Positions 28,297-37,873 of a stretch of DNA of 64,000 nucleotides are shown one piece after another. Below the pieces are notes generated by a model. It was not told the origin of the DNA. It saw nothing but the letters and a program-made list of their open reading frames with translations, and made no database searches. Position 1 is the stretch's first letter. Each line of letters opens with the position of its first letter. Source of the DNA: Winogradskyella luteola (GTDB lineage Bacteria; Bacteroidota; Bacteroidia; Flavobacteriales; Flavobacteriaceae). The stretch lies in contig NZ_JAGSPD010000005.1 of NCBI RefSeq assembly GCF_019203985.1, positions 124,001-188,000 on the forward strand. The letters run 5' to 3'. Both the position numbers and the translations under genes were made by a program.

Positions 28297-28304
28297 TATA
28301 TTTG
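28297..28304 (+). promoter_or_regulatory. -7 promoter element of lepA
   Basis: TATATTTG matches the Bacteroidota TAnnTTTG box and lies 24 bases upstream of the lepA ATG. A matching -33 TTTG is not evident. Confidence 0.5.
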
Positions 28305-28328
28305 CAGTCTTAATATTGCTATAGATAG

Positions 28329-30125
28329 ATGAAGAATATTCGCAATTTTTGCATTATTGCACATATAGACCACGGAAAAAGTACACTGGCAGATCGCTTG
28401 TTAGATTATACCGGCTCGGTTACTGCTCGCGAAAAACAAGACCAATTATTAGATAACATGGACTTGGAACGCGAACGCGGTATTACCATAAAATCTCATG
28501 CCATTCAGATGGAATATATTCTTGATGGACAAGAATATGTTCTCAATTTAATTGATACTCCGGGCCATGTTGACTTCTCGTATGAGGTGTCACGTTCTAT
28601 CGCTGCATGTGAGGGAGCTTTGCTAATTGTAGACGCAGCCCAAAGTATTCAGGCACAAACTATTTCTAATCTTTATCTAGCTTTAGAAAATGATTTGGAG
28701 ATTATTCCCGTTCTTAATAAAGTGGATTTGCCAAGTGCAAATCCTGAAGAGGTTACAGATGATATAGTTGATTTATTAGGTTGCGACCCTGAAGAAGTGA
28801 TACATGCAAGTGGAAAAACAGGCTATGGTGTGGATAATGTTTTAAAAGCAATAATAGAGCGAGTTCCTGCACCAAAAGGTAATCCTGATGAGCCTTTACA
28901 AGCACTGATTTTTGATTCTGTTTATAACACATTTAGAGGAATTGAAACTTATTTTAGGGTTTTTAACGGTGAAATTAAAAAAGGTCAGAAAATTAAATTC
29001 GTTGCTACCGATAAGGAATATTTTGCCGATGAGGTAGGAACATTGAAGCTCAACCAAGTGCCTAAACAGAGCGTTAAAGCAGGTGATGTGGGCTATTTGA
29101 TTACTGGTATTAAAACGGCCAAGGAAGTAAAGGTTGGAGATACTATTACCGATTTTGCTAACCCAACTACTAATATCGTTGAAGGTTTTGAGGATGTAAA
29201 ACCTATGGTTTTTGCGGGTATATATCCTGTAGACACAGAAGATTACGAAGAATTACGTGCTTCTATGGAGAAGCTTCAGCTCAATGACGCATCTTTGGTG
29301 TTTCAGCCAGAAAGTTCTGCTGCCTTAGGGTTCGGTTTTCGTTGCGGGTTTTTAGGAATGTTACATCTAGAAATCATTCAAGAGCGTTTGGAGCGTGAGT
29401 TTAATATGACTGTCATTACAACGGTTCCTAACGTAAGTTATCATGCTTTTACCAACAAAAACCCTGATGATGTTGTTATCGTTAACAACCCTTCTGACTT
29501 GCCAGAGCCCTCAACATTAAACCGTGTTGAAGAGCCCTATATAAAAGCTACAATTATTACAAAATCTGATTTTATTGGACCTGTAATGAGCCTCTGTATT
29601 GAAAAAAGAGGGCAAATAACAAATCAGACTTATTTAACTACCGAGCGTGTTGAGCTCAGTTTCGACATGCCATTGGCTGAAATTGTTTTTGATTTTTACG
29701 ATCGTTTAAAAACAGTTTCAAAAGGATATGCGTCTTTTGATTATTCACCAATAGGAATGAGATCTTCTAAACTGGTACGTGTAGATATTTTATTAAATGC
29801 ACAAACGGTCGATGCACTATCTGCACTTGTGCACGCTGATAATGCTTACACCATAGGTAAGAAAATGACTGAAAAGTTAAAGGAGCTTATCCCAAGACAA
29901 CAGTTTGATATTCCTGTACAGGCTGCTATTGGTGCCAAAATAATTGCTAGAGAAACCATAAAAGCACTCCGTAAGGATGTGACAGCTAAATGTTATGGTG
30001 GTGATATTTCCCGTAAGCGTAAACTCTTAGAAAAGCAGAAAAAAGGTAAAAAACGTATGCGCCAAGTGGGTAATGTGGAAATTCCTCAGCAGGCGTTTAT
30101 GGCTGTTTTAAAGCTTAATGATTAG
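28329..30125 (+). CDS. lepA: Elongation factor 4 (back-translocase GTPase)
   Basis: The 598-residue protein starts [20 protein letters not shown] and carries the G motifs [12 protein letters not shown] and NKVDLPSAN, domain II and EF-G-like domains, and the unique C-terminal domain ([20 protein letters not shown]). Length is canonical. EF4 acts on stalled ribosomes. Confidence 0.97.
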   Translation: MKNIRNFCIIAHIDHGKSTLADRLLDYTGSVTAREKQDQLLDNMDLERERGITIKSHAIQMEYILDGQEYVLNLIDTPGHVDFSYEVSRSIAACEGALLIVDAAQSIQAQTISNLYLALENDLEIIPVLNKVDLPSANPEEVTDDIVDLLGCDPEEVIHASGKTGYGVDNVLKAIIERVPAPKGNPDEPLQALIFDSVYNTFRGIETYFRVFNGEIKKGQKIKFVATDKEYFADEVGTLKLNQVPKQSVKAGDVGYLITGIKTAKEVKVGDTITDFANPTTNIVEGFEDVKPMVFAGIYPVDTEDYEELRASMEKLQLNDASLVFQPESSAALGFGFRCGFLGMLHLEIIQERLEREFNMTVITTVPNVSYHAFTNKNPDDVVIVNNPSDLPEPSTLNRVEEPYIKATIITKSDFIGPVMSLCIEKRGQITNQTYLTTERVELSFDMPLAEIVFDFYDRLKTVSKGYASFDYSPIGMRSSKLVRVDILLNAQTVDALSALVHADNAYTIGKKMTEKLKELIPRQQFDIPVQAAIGAKIIARETIKALRKDVTAKCYGGDISRKRKLLEKQKKGKKRMRQVGNVEIPQQAFMAVLKLND

Positions 30126-30179
30126 GAATTTTTGCTGCACGTTTCATTTTTCATTCGAATTTGCAAGTTTTGGGTTTTA

Positions 30180-32012
30180 TTAAACTAAAGCCTTTCCCAT
30201 ATAAACTAATTTGCTTTTGGTATCTATTTCCTTTTCTACATTGTCATCTAAGGACGGAATAATATGAATTTCGCCTTTACTGGTTTTAAGGAAAAGTGGT
30301 ATTTGGTCTTTATTAGACTTTATGTCTTCGAGCTTGTCATTGTATGACTCCAAGTCCTTTACCGTAACCTCTTGGATACTTGGGTAACTTTCAGAAACTT
30401 CAATAAGGTTATTAAAATCATCTGATAATGTGAAGACTCCATCCTCGGGTAAAATCGAACCATTTTCCAACTCTAACTTAGATGCTAATCTAAAAGAGCC
30501 ATGCTCACCAAACTGGGCTCCAAATTTTTCAACGGCATAGCGGTTAATATCCGCATTACCAGTTAAAGCCAATAAATAGCCTATATCATTAAGCTCTACA
30601 TTATCCTTCAAGGTGTCCGAATATATATTTTCTGTGTAGGCTTCGACTCCCATTTTCTCAGCTTCGTTTACATTGTTTTGGTTGCTGTCTACCAAAACCA
30701 CGTGCCTTCCATTATCAATCAAATATTGGGCTATTAAACGAGACACTTTAGACGCTCCGATAATTAATATGCCCTCAGATTTCATTAGAAATACTCCTGA
30801 AATCCTTGCAAACAATCGTGCTGTTGTAGCGTTTAAAAGCACAGTGCCCAGAACAATCATAAACACTAAAGGGGTGATATATTCAGCACCCACAACATCC
30901 TCTGCTCTAAGTTTACTTCCAAAAAGTGAAGCGATCCCAGCTGCTACGATACCTCGAGGGCCAACCCAACTGATAAACATTTTCTCATTCATTTTTAGTT
31001 TAGAGCCTTGCGCGCTAATAAATACGGCCAAAGGTCTTATTACAAAGACTATGACTAAAAATAAAGCCAATGTCTCCCATCGATATAATAACATAAGGTC
31101 ATTATAATTAATATTGGCCGATAGTAATATAAAAAGTATAGATATTAATAATACACTTAATGATTCTTTAAAATAGAGCAGTTCCTTTATGTTATCGAGT
31201 TTGCTGTTGCCTATTACCATTCCCATAACCACTACCGCAAGCAGACCAGATTCATGAGCAAAAACTTCGGATTCAATAAAAACTAAAAGCACAACAGATA
31301 ATGACACTACATTCAGTAAATAATGCGGAATAAACTTTTTATTAATAGCAAATACCAGAGCGTGTGCAAAGGTAAAACCAAATGTGGTTCCGAAAAGAAC
31401 TATTTTTCCAAACTCAATCAAAGCTGTTTTTGTAAATCCTACTTCACCACCAACAAAAATGAATTCAAAAACCAAAACAGCTACTAAAGCTCCTATAGGA
31501 TCGATGAGGATCCCTTCCCATTTTAAAACTGTCGATACATCTCGTTTTAGAGGAATATTCCTTAGTATCGGTGTAATTACGGTTGGTCCCGTAACGATAA
31601 TTAATCCTGAAAATAAAAAGCACAAGTCCCAACTTAAACCAAATAGATAGTGTGCCAACACCGCTCCACCGAAAAAAGTAACTGCTGCCCCAACAGTAAT
31701 TAGTTTGGTAATAACCGGACCAACGTTTCTAATTTCACTTCGCTTTAGCGTAAGCCCTCCTTCAAAAAGAATAATACTAATTGCGAGTGACACAAAGTAG
31801 AATAAACCTTCCCCAGGAAAAAGCCCCTTTTTCTGTTCCTCGTTCCAGATAGGCTCTATCCATTTTGTACCATCTTCATTAATAAACTCAGCGGCGATAG
31901 GGCCCACCAATAAACCGATTAATATTAAGGGTAAAATTGCAGGAATCTTAAACTTCCAAGCAACCCACTGCGCTAATATTCCAAGAATTATAATACCCGC
32001 TAATTCAACCAT
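30180..32012 (-). CDS. Na+/H+ antiporter (CPA1 type) with TrkA-N domain
   Basis: About 400 N-terminal residues form a dozen membrane helices with the CPA motifs FEGGLTLKRSEIRN and EGILIDPIGA. A cytoplasmic Rossmann/TrkA-N domain follows (ILIIGASKVSRLIAQYLID to NADINRYAVEKFG), then an Asp/Glu-rich tail of about 90 residues. It probably exchanges Na+ or K+ for H+ under NAD(H) or nucleotide control. It is divergent from the stress protein/SulP pair. Confidence 0.9.
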   Translation of the reverse strand: MVELAGIIILGILAQWVAWKFKIPAILPLILIGLLVGPIAAEFINEDGTKWIEPIWNEEQKKGLFPGEGLFYFVSLAISIILFEGGLTLKRSEIRNVGPVITKLITVGAAVTFFGGAVLAHYLFGLSWDLCFLFSGLIIVTGPTVITPILRNIPLKRDVSTVLKWEGILIDPIGALVAVLVFEFIFVGGEVGFTKTALIEFGKIVLFGTTFGFTFAHALVFAINKKFIPHYLLNVVSLSVVLLVFIESEVFAHESGLLAVVVMGMVIGNSKLDNIKELLYFKESLSVLLISILFILLSANINYNDLMLLYRWETLALFLVIVFVIRPLAVFISAQGSKLKMNEKMFISWVGPRGIVAAGIASLFGSKLRAEDVVGAEYITPLVFMIVLGTVLLNATTARLFARISGVFLMKSEGILIIGASKVSRLIAQYLIDNGRHVVLVDSNQNNVNEAEKMGVEAYTENIYSDTLKDNVELNDIGYLLALTGNADINRYAVEKFGAQFGEHGSFRLASKLELENGSILPEDGVFTLSDDFNNLIEVSESYPSIQEVTVKDLESYNDKLEDIKSNKDQIPLFLKTSKGEIHIIPSLDDNVEKEIDTKSKLVYMGKALV

Positions 32013-32136
32013 GATTTAAGTTTTTTGTGAAAATACTAAATATTAAGGATTCTGAAGATGCTTTAATTTTATCATATCGCATTTTTTTAAAAAATACTAT
32101 CTTTCCAAATTAACTAATAAATCAATACTACATAAG

Positions 32137-32985
32137 TTGTCAACTAAGCCTTTTAACGCTATTGGGATTGGCGTTACTTTTTCTCCCAATCTTAAAGCAA
32201 ATATTTACGAAGCTGCTAGATTATCACTTATGTTTAATAGTCGATTAATCTTAATTCATGTTGGAGAAAAATCTTCAGATAAAGAAGCTAAATTTCAATC
32301 TATTTTAGAGTCTTTTACCTCTGATGATTTAGATGTTGAGCTTGTATTTAAATTAGGAAAAACCGTTGATGTTATACTATCCGCTTCTAAGGAAAAAAGT
32401 ATAGACCTGCTGATTCTCGGGGCGCTTCAGCGCGAAAATTTCTTAAAATACTACGTTGGCTCTATTGCACGAAAAATTACTCGCAGAGCAGAATGTTCTG
32501 TGTTGCTTCTAGTTAAACCTTCTGAAGAACGTGTGCAATGCGAGCATGTTGTTGTCAACGGTTTAAAAGACCCTAAAACTGAGCAAACCATATCTTTGGC
32601 ATTTTATGTGGCACATACTCTAGGCGCTGATAAAGTTACTGTTGTTGAGGAAATTACAGAAGAAGAATTAGCCATTAAGGTCGAAGATGATAAGTCTTTA
32701 CGAATGGCAAACATTGCTAAGGAGCGCATTAGGTTAAGAGAAAACTCTAGAGTAAAACGTATTATCGAAAACATTCCTAGAACTTATACAAATGACATAG
32801 CCATTAAATCCCAGCCTATTTTTGGCCAAAAAGGCTATTCCATTGGGCATTATGCACAAATAGCTCGAGCCGATTTGTTGGTAATGAATGCGCCTAGTAA
32901 AATGACTTTTTGGGATCGACTCTTTCCGCACGACATAGAACATATACTTACCGAACTACCAACTGATGTTTTAATTATTCAATGA
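32137..32985 (+). CDS. Universal stress protein (tandem Usp domains)
   Basis: The start is TTG 32137 (STKPFNAIGIGVTFSPNL). The 282-residue length fits two Usp domains. The first ends with LGALQRENFLKYYVGSIARK, then ITRRAECSVLLL, the usual ATP-loop region. The stop overlaps the SulP start (ATGA), so it is translationally coupled to the transporter and may regulate it; that role is inference. Confidence 0.88.
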   Translation: MSTKPFNAIGIGVTFSPNLKANIYEAARLSLMFNSRLILIHVGEKSSDKEAKFQSILESFTSDDLDVELVFKLGKTVDVILSASKEKSIDLLILGALQRENFLKYYVGSIARKITRRAECSVLLLVKPSEERVQCEHVVVNGLKDPKTEQTISLAFYVAHTLGADKVTVVEEITEEELAIKVEDDKSLRMANIAKERIRLRENSRVKRIIENIPRTYTNDIAIKSQPIFGQKGYSIGHYAQIARADLLVMNAPSKMTFWDRLFPHDIEHILTELPTDVLIIQ

Positions 32986-35174
32986 GCCAAAACAAATCTA
33001 GTATAAGCACATTCGTTAAAACATTACCAAAGAATATCTTTGCAGGTTTTGTAGTCAGTCTTATTGCTTTGCCTTTGGGTTTAGGGTTAGCTATGGCCAG
33101 TGAAGCTCCACCTATTGCTGGTATTATTGCTGCTGTAGTTGGGGGTGTTGTCGTTTCTATTTTTGGAGGAAGCCATGTTACAATTGCTGGGCCTGGAAAT
33201 GGGCTTGTTGGAGTGCTTTTAGTTGCCATAACAACTTTGGGCCTAGAAAGTACTTACGCCGCTGTAATTTGCTCAGGTATTTTACTTGCTGTTTTAGGTT
33301 TTCTTCGAATGGGTAAATTAGCAGATTTTTTTCCATCTTCTGCTATACAAGGTATGCTAGCGGCAATTGGGCTTATTATTTTGGGCAAGCAATTTCATAT
33401 TATGCTTGCTCATAAAATAAAGCGAGAAGACACCATTGATTACCTGCTTGAAATTCCCTATACAATAAATGACGCTGTTCATTATAATAATGAAGGGTTA
33501 ATATTTGCCGCAATTGCTGGTGTATTAAGCTTGGCAATCATGATGTTTTACCCAAAGATTAGAAATAAGTATTTACAGCTTATTCCCGCTCCAATGTGGA
33601 TTGTTATTCTATCAGTAGCCTTTAGTTATTATTTTGAACTTGTGGAGCATGAAGCAAACCCAATAGATCAACTATATATGATATCTGGCATTCCCGAGTT
33701 TAATGATATTATAGCACAATTACCTTCAGTAGATTTTAGCAAGATTGGTTCGTTTTCGTTTTGGTCTAGTGTTTTAGCGCTTACTTTAATTGCCAGTATA
33801 GAATCGTTGCTAAGTATAAAGGCTGTGGATAAATTAGATCCTGAAAAAAGACGTTCTAACGTTAATTTGGATTTAAAAGCTTTGGGATTGGCTACAATCG
33901 GAAGTGGGTTTTTGGGTGGACTTAATGTCGTCACGGTAATTGCGAGAAGTTCGGTAAATGTCAATAATAGCGCCACCAATAGATCTTCAAATTTCTTCCA
34001 TGCTACTTTTTTGGTGATTTTTATTGTGCTGTTCAGTACACAACTTACGAGAATTCCGCTTCCCGCTTTAATGGCAATATTAGTGTTTACAGGTTATAAA
34101 TTGGCTTCGCCGAAAACCATTAGAAATATTTTTTCTATAGGTAAAGAACAGCTCATTATTTTCTTTGTTACACTTTTTGTTACCTTAAAAGTTGGCCTTA
34201 TTACGGGTATATTATCTGGCGTTATCACCACCTTTATCATTCATGTTCTTATCAATAGAAGTTCTTCACTTTTTTTAAGAAACGTACTAAAGCCTAACGT
34301 GTTGATGTATCAAGAGGAACAAGGTCGAAATTATTATATTAGTGTAAAGCATTTTTGCAGTTTTTTAAACTTCTACAGACTAAAGCAGAAGCTCGAAGTG
34401 ATTCCAGAAAACCAAGATGTTATTATTGATTTTTCACTCTGCGAATTTGTTGATAATACCGTTATGGAAAACCTCAATAACTATAGAAACCTATTTATAA
34501 AACGAGGAGGTCATTTTGATGTTGTGGGCTTAGACCTTCATGATGCAGATTCTAAACACCCTTTTGCCCTAAGAAGATTATTGCCAGTGCCAAACATTGT
34601 TAAAAGCAGTTTAACCAAGCGTCAAAATAATATGCAAGAAATTGCAACAGATTACGCCTTGATTTATCAATCTAAAAAGGAAAAAACTACGCATTTTTTA
34701 GATGCGTTTCATTTTTTTAGAACAAAATCCACTCATCATATTTACAATCAATTATTGACTAAAAATGAAGTGCTCAAAATATTTGATATCGAATTTTCTG
34801 AAGGAGAGTTCATTGCCAAAGAAACCGTAAGAACTACAATGTTGTATGTTGCGCTTGGTAAAAGAATCCCAGAATTCACTTTAGATCGTGAGGGTTTTCT
34901 AGAAAAAGTCTATGCGTTTGCTGGCTTTAAGGATATTCCCATTCAAGAACATTCGGACTTTAACAGGCGGTTTTATCTGTTAGGTGAAGATGAGGACGCT
35001 ATTAAAACATTTTTTAATGATGACATCATTCATTTTTTTGAAAGCAACCCATACTATCATATAGAATCCAATGGTAATGCTCTTTTAGTCTTTAGTAAAG
35101 AGCGCTTAGCTAGCACTAAAGAAATTAAAACTCTTTTTGATTTTGGTAAACGTTTAAAAAATGTTATTTCTTAA
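32982..35174 (+). CDS. SulP-family anion transporter with STAS domain
   Basis: The 730-residue protein has the SulP membrane domain (GFVVSLIALPLGLGLAMASE at the N-terminus, GSGFLGGLNVVTVIARSSVN in the core), a STAS domain (DVIIDFSLCEFVDNTVMENL, about residues 475-530) and a roughly 190-residue C-terminal extension of unknown role. Such proteins carry bicarbonate or sulfate. The coupling to a Usp-family protein and closeness to a Na+/H+ antiporter suggest a Na+-linked bicarbonate function, but substrate cannot be read from the sequence. Confidence 0.9.
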   Translation: MSQNKSSISTFVKTLPKNIFAGFVVSLIALPLGLGLAMASEAPPIAGIIAAVVGGVVVSIFGGSHVTIAGPGNGLVGVLLVAITTLGLESTYAAVICSGILLAVLGFLRMGKLADFFPSSAIQGMLAAIGLIILGKQFHIMLAHKIKREDTIDYLLEIPYTINDAVHYNNEGLIFAAIAGVLSLAIMMFYPKIRNKYLQLIPAPMWIVILSVAFSYYFELVEHEANPIDQLYMISGIPEFNDIIAQLPSVDFSKIGSFSFWSSVLALTLIASIESLLSIKAVDKLDPEKRRSNVNLDLKALGLATIGSGFLGGLNVVTVIARSSVNVNNSATNRSSNFFHATFLVIFIVLFSTQLTRIPLPALMAILVFTGYKLASPKTIRNIFSIGKEQLIIFFVTLFVTLKVGLITGILSGVITTFIIHVLINRSSSLFLRNVLKPNVLMYQEEQGRNYYISVKHFCSFLNFYRLKQKLEVIPENQDVIIDFSLCEFVDNTVMENLNNYRNLFIKRGGHFDVVGLDLHDADSKHPFALRRLLPVPNIVKSSLTKRQNNMQEIATDYALIYQSKKEKTTHFLDAFHFFRTKSTHHIYNQLLTKNEVLKIFDIEFSEGEFIAKETVRTTMLYVALGKRIPEFTLDREGFLEKVYAFAGFKDIPIQEHSDFNRRFYLLGEDEDAIKTFFNDDIIHFFESNPYYHIESNGNALLVFSKERLASTKEIKTLFDFGKRLKNVIS

Positions 35175-35212
35175 TAATCTGCTAAAAGGTTTAACATTGG
35201 TTTCCAGATTCT

Positions 35213-35220
35213 TAAATTTG
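35213..35220 (+). promoter_or_regulatory. -7 promoter element of the MBL-fold gene
   Basis: TAAATTTG fits TAnnTTTG and ends 5 bases before the ATG at 35226, implying a very short leader. Confidence 0.4.
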
Positions 35221-35225
35221 CAAAC

Positions 35226-36086
35226 ATGAAACTTTATCCTATAAATGCCGGCAACTTTAAGCTCGATGGAGGAGCTATGTTTGGCGTAGTGCCTAAATCC
35301 CTTTGGACCAGAACAAACCCTGCTGATAACAATAATATGATTGATATCGCGGCACGCTGTTTGTTAATTGAAAATGGTGATCGCTTAATTTTAATAGACA
35401 CAGGCATGGGCAATAAGCAAAGTGAAAAGTTTTATGGCTATTACTTTCTTTGGGGTGATGATTCCTTGGATAAATCATTGGCTAAGTATGGCTTTCATAG
35501 AGACGATGTTACTGATGTTTTTATGACACACCTTCACTTTGATCACTGTGGGGGAAGCATTCAATGGAACAAAGAAAAAACAGGTTATCAACCTGCCTTT
35601 AAAAAGGCTCATTTTTGGAGCAATGAAGATCATTGGCATTGGGCAACCCAACCCAACAGACGCGAACAAGCTTCTTTTTTAAAGGAAAACATTTTACCAA
35701 TGGAAGAAAGCGGACAGTTAAAGTTTACTGGGCTTCCAGAGCAGAAGGTTCTTAAAAACTCTCTATTGGGCTTTGACATTTTCTTTGCAGATGGCCATAC
35801 GGATAAGCAAATGATTCCAATGATAAACTATAACGGAAAGACAATTTGTTTTATGGCAGATTTACTGCCCACAGCAGGACATTTACCATTACCTTTTGTG
35901 ATGGGTTACGACACAAGGCCTTTGTTAACCTTAGATGAAAAAGAACTGTTTCTTAACAAAGCAGCAGACCACAATTATTATCTGTTTTTAGAGCACGATG
36001 CATACAATGAAATCATTACTGTGAAACACACAGAAAAAGGAGTAAGGCTTGACGAAGTTTTTACTTGCAATACTATATTTAATTAA
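35226..36086 (+). CDS. Metallo-beta-lactamase-fold hydrolase
   Basis: The 286-residue protein carries the metal-binding motif MTHLHFDHCGG (HxHxDH), plus IDTGMGN upstream and FFADGHTDKQMIP downstream. There is no signal peptide, so it is cytoplasmic. It resembles the quorum-quenching/lactonase-like subgroup, but the substrate is unknown. Confidence 0.9.
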   Translation: MKLYPINAGNFKLDGGAMFGVVPKSLWTRTNPADNNNMIDIAARCLLIENGDRLILIDTGMGNKQSEKFYGYYFLWGDDSLDKSLAKYGFHRDDVTDVFMTHLHFDHCGGSIQWNKEKTGYQPAFKKAHFWSNEDHWHWATQPNRREQASFLKENILPMEESGQLKFTGLPEQKVLKNSLLGFDIFFADGHTDKQMIPMINYNGKTICFMADLLPTAGHLPLPFVMGYDTRPLLTLDEKELFLNKAADHNYYLFLEHDAYNEIITVKHTEKGVRLDEVFTCNTIFN

Positions 36087-36103
36087 AATAAATTACATTT
36101 ACT

Positions 36104-37708
36104 ATGAAATTGAATTACAAACTATTAGGTTATATAGGAATTTCTGCAGCTTTATTTTTTGGTTGCGGTTCTACTGCTAATATTCTTACCACTCCTGTTG
36201 AAAATATCGATACCTCTCCTTTAAAGGTTACCGAACTTACAGAAGCCGAAAAGAAAAATTGGGGACATTTAGATTTAGAAAAAGACACCATTCCCGGCAT
36301 GGCTGTAGATAGAGCTTATAATGAGCTTATAAAAAAGAAAAAAGGTAAAAAAGTTATCGTGGCTGTTATCGATTCTGGTATTGACATAGACCATGAAGAT
36401 TTAGACGATGTCATTTGGACCAACAAAGACGAGATACCAAATAACGGAAAAGACGATGACAATAATGGATATGTTGATGATATTCATGGTTGGAATTTTC
36501 TTGGGGACGCTTATGATGAGCAATTAGAATATGTAAGAATATTAGCTACTGGTGACAAGTCGCACCCAGATTACGCTGCTGCAGAGGCTAAATATGAAGA
36601 GGATTACCAAACATGGACAGGCCGTAAAACACAGTACGATCAAATCGCTCAAGCTGTAAAGAATGCTGACGATACCCTAAAAAAACATTTTGGAAAAGAC
36701 GATTACACCATGGAAGAGGTTAACGCCATAACAACTGAAGACCAAGCACTGTTGCAAGCCAAACAAATTGCGCAAAATGTAAGTGCTAACGGTTTAACTA
36801 TGGCTAAAGCCAATGAAGAAATTAAAGGTATCCAAGAGTCAATAAATGAACGTTTAAACTATAACTTAAATAAAAACTTTTCGGGTCGTAAAACTGGTGA
36901 TGATGTAAACGATCTTTCAGATACTGGTTACGGTAATGGAAATGTAAAACCCGTAAAAAAATCTGAATCACATGGTACACATGTTGCAGGTATCATTGCT
37001 GCAGAACGTAACAATGGTAAAGGCGCAAATGGTGTGGCCAATAATGTTGAGATTATGGCCTTAAGAACCGTGCCCAACGGGGATGAATACGATAAAGATG
37101 TTGCTTTAGCCATCCGTTATGCGGTAGATAATGGAGCAAAGGTTATTAATGGTAGTTTTGGAAAATCGTTTTCGCCTCATGCCGAATGGGTAAGAGATGC
37201 TATTAAATATGCCTCAGATAATGATGTAGTTTTTGTTCATGCTGCTGGGAATTCTAGTGAAAATGTAGATATTGAACCTAATTTCCCTGATGATAATGTT
37301 GATTTTGTTGAAGTTTCAAATACTTATATAAGAGTAGGTTCTCTAACCCAAAAGTATGGTTCTAAAATGGTTTCGGGATTCTCTAATTATGGAAAAAAGA
37401 ACGTGGACATCTTTGCTCCCGGTTCTGATATCTACTCAACAATGCCAGAAAACGAATACGATTTTAACGGTGGAACTTCTATGGCAGCACCTGGTGTAGC
37501 TGGTATTGCGGCATTAATCCGTTCGCAGTATCCTAGTTTAAGTGCTGCTCAGGTAAAACAAGTTATTTTAGATTCTGGATTGCCTTTAACGACCAAAGTA
37601 GTTGTTGGTGGTGATGCTTCAAATGTTAAACCGTTTATGGAGTTATCCTCTTCTGGGAAAATAGCCAATGCTTATAATGCTTTAATCATGGCTTCAAAAA
37701 TTAAATAA
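36104..37708 (+). CDS. S8 (subtilisin-like) serine protease, lipoprotein
   Basis: The signal peptide contains a lipobox (ALFFGCGS). The catalytic triad is complete: Asp in VAVIDSGIDIDHEDL, His in SHGTHVAGIIAAE and Ser in GGTSMAAPGVAG. A long, charged insertion of about 165 residues lies between the Asp and His motifs (residues about 120-285), longer than in classical subtilisins and seen in flavobacterial homologues. It follows the MBL gene by 17 bases and may be co-transcribed with it. Confidence 0.93.
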   Translation: MKLNYKLLGYIGISAALFFGCGSTANILTTPVENIDTSPLKVTELTEAEKKNWGHLDLEKDTIPGMAVDRAYNELIKKKKGKKVIVAVIDSGIDIDHEDLDDVIWTNKDEIPNNGKDDDNNGYVDDIHGWNFLGDAYDEQLEYVRILATGDKSHPDYAAAEAKYEEDYQTWTGRKTQYDQIAQAVKNADDTLKKHFGKDDYTMEEVNAITTEDQALLQAKQIAQNVSANGLTMAKANEEIKGIQESINERLNYNLNKNFSGRKTGDDVNDLSDTGYGNGNVKPVKKSESHGTHVAGIIAAERNNGKGANGVANNVEIMALRTVPNGDEYDKDVALAIRYAVDNGAKVINGSFGKSFSPHAEWVRDAIKYASDNDVVFVHAAGNSSENVDIEPNFPDDNVDFVEVSNTYIRVGSLTQKYGSKMVSGFSNYGKKNVDIFAPGSDIYSTMPENEYDFNGGTSMAAPGVAGIAALIRSQYPSLSAAQVKQVILDSGLPLTTKVVVGGDASNVKPFMELSSSGKIANAYNALIMASKIK

Positions 37709-37729
37709 AATCTGTCTAAGAGTGTCTTT

Positions 37730-37762
37730 CGGAGCGAAGCGAAGAATTCTCGCTTCGCTCTG
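37730..37762. repeat. Short palindromic element (GAGCGAAGCG arms)
   Basis: GAGCGAAGCG (37732-37741) pairs perfectly with CGCTTCGCTC (37751-37760) around a 9-base loop. It is G+C-rich against the background and lies between the protease and the M1 peptidase. There is no U-tract. Its composition resembles the dispersed GAGCG-type repeats seen at 62348 and 63647. Confidence 0.6.
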
Positions 37763-37873
37763 AACGATAAAATCCAACACCATTATGACTGTACAATTTA
37801 GCCAAGCATGGTGTCATTTAAAACAACAAGTTGGCTTTGTTTTCAAATTACAGATTACTAAAACTATAATATT

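Noticed and set aside
37730..37762. Intrinsic terminator after the S8 protease
   Set aside because: A stable hairpin exists but no T-run follows; listed as a repeat.
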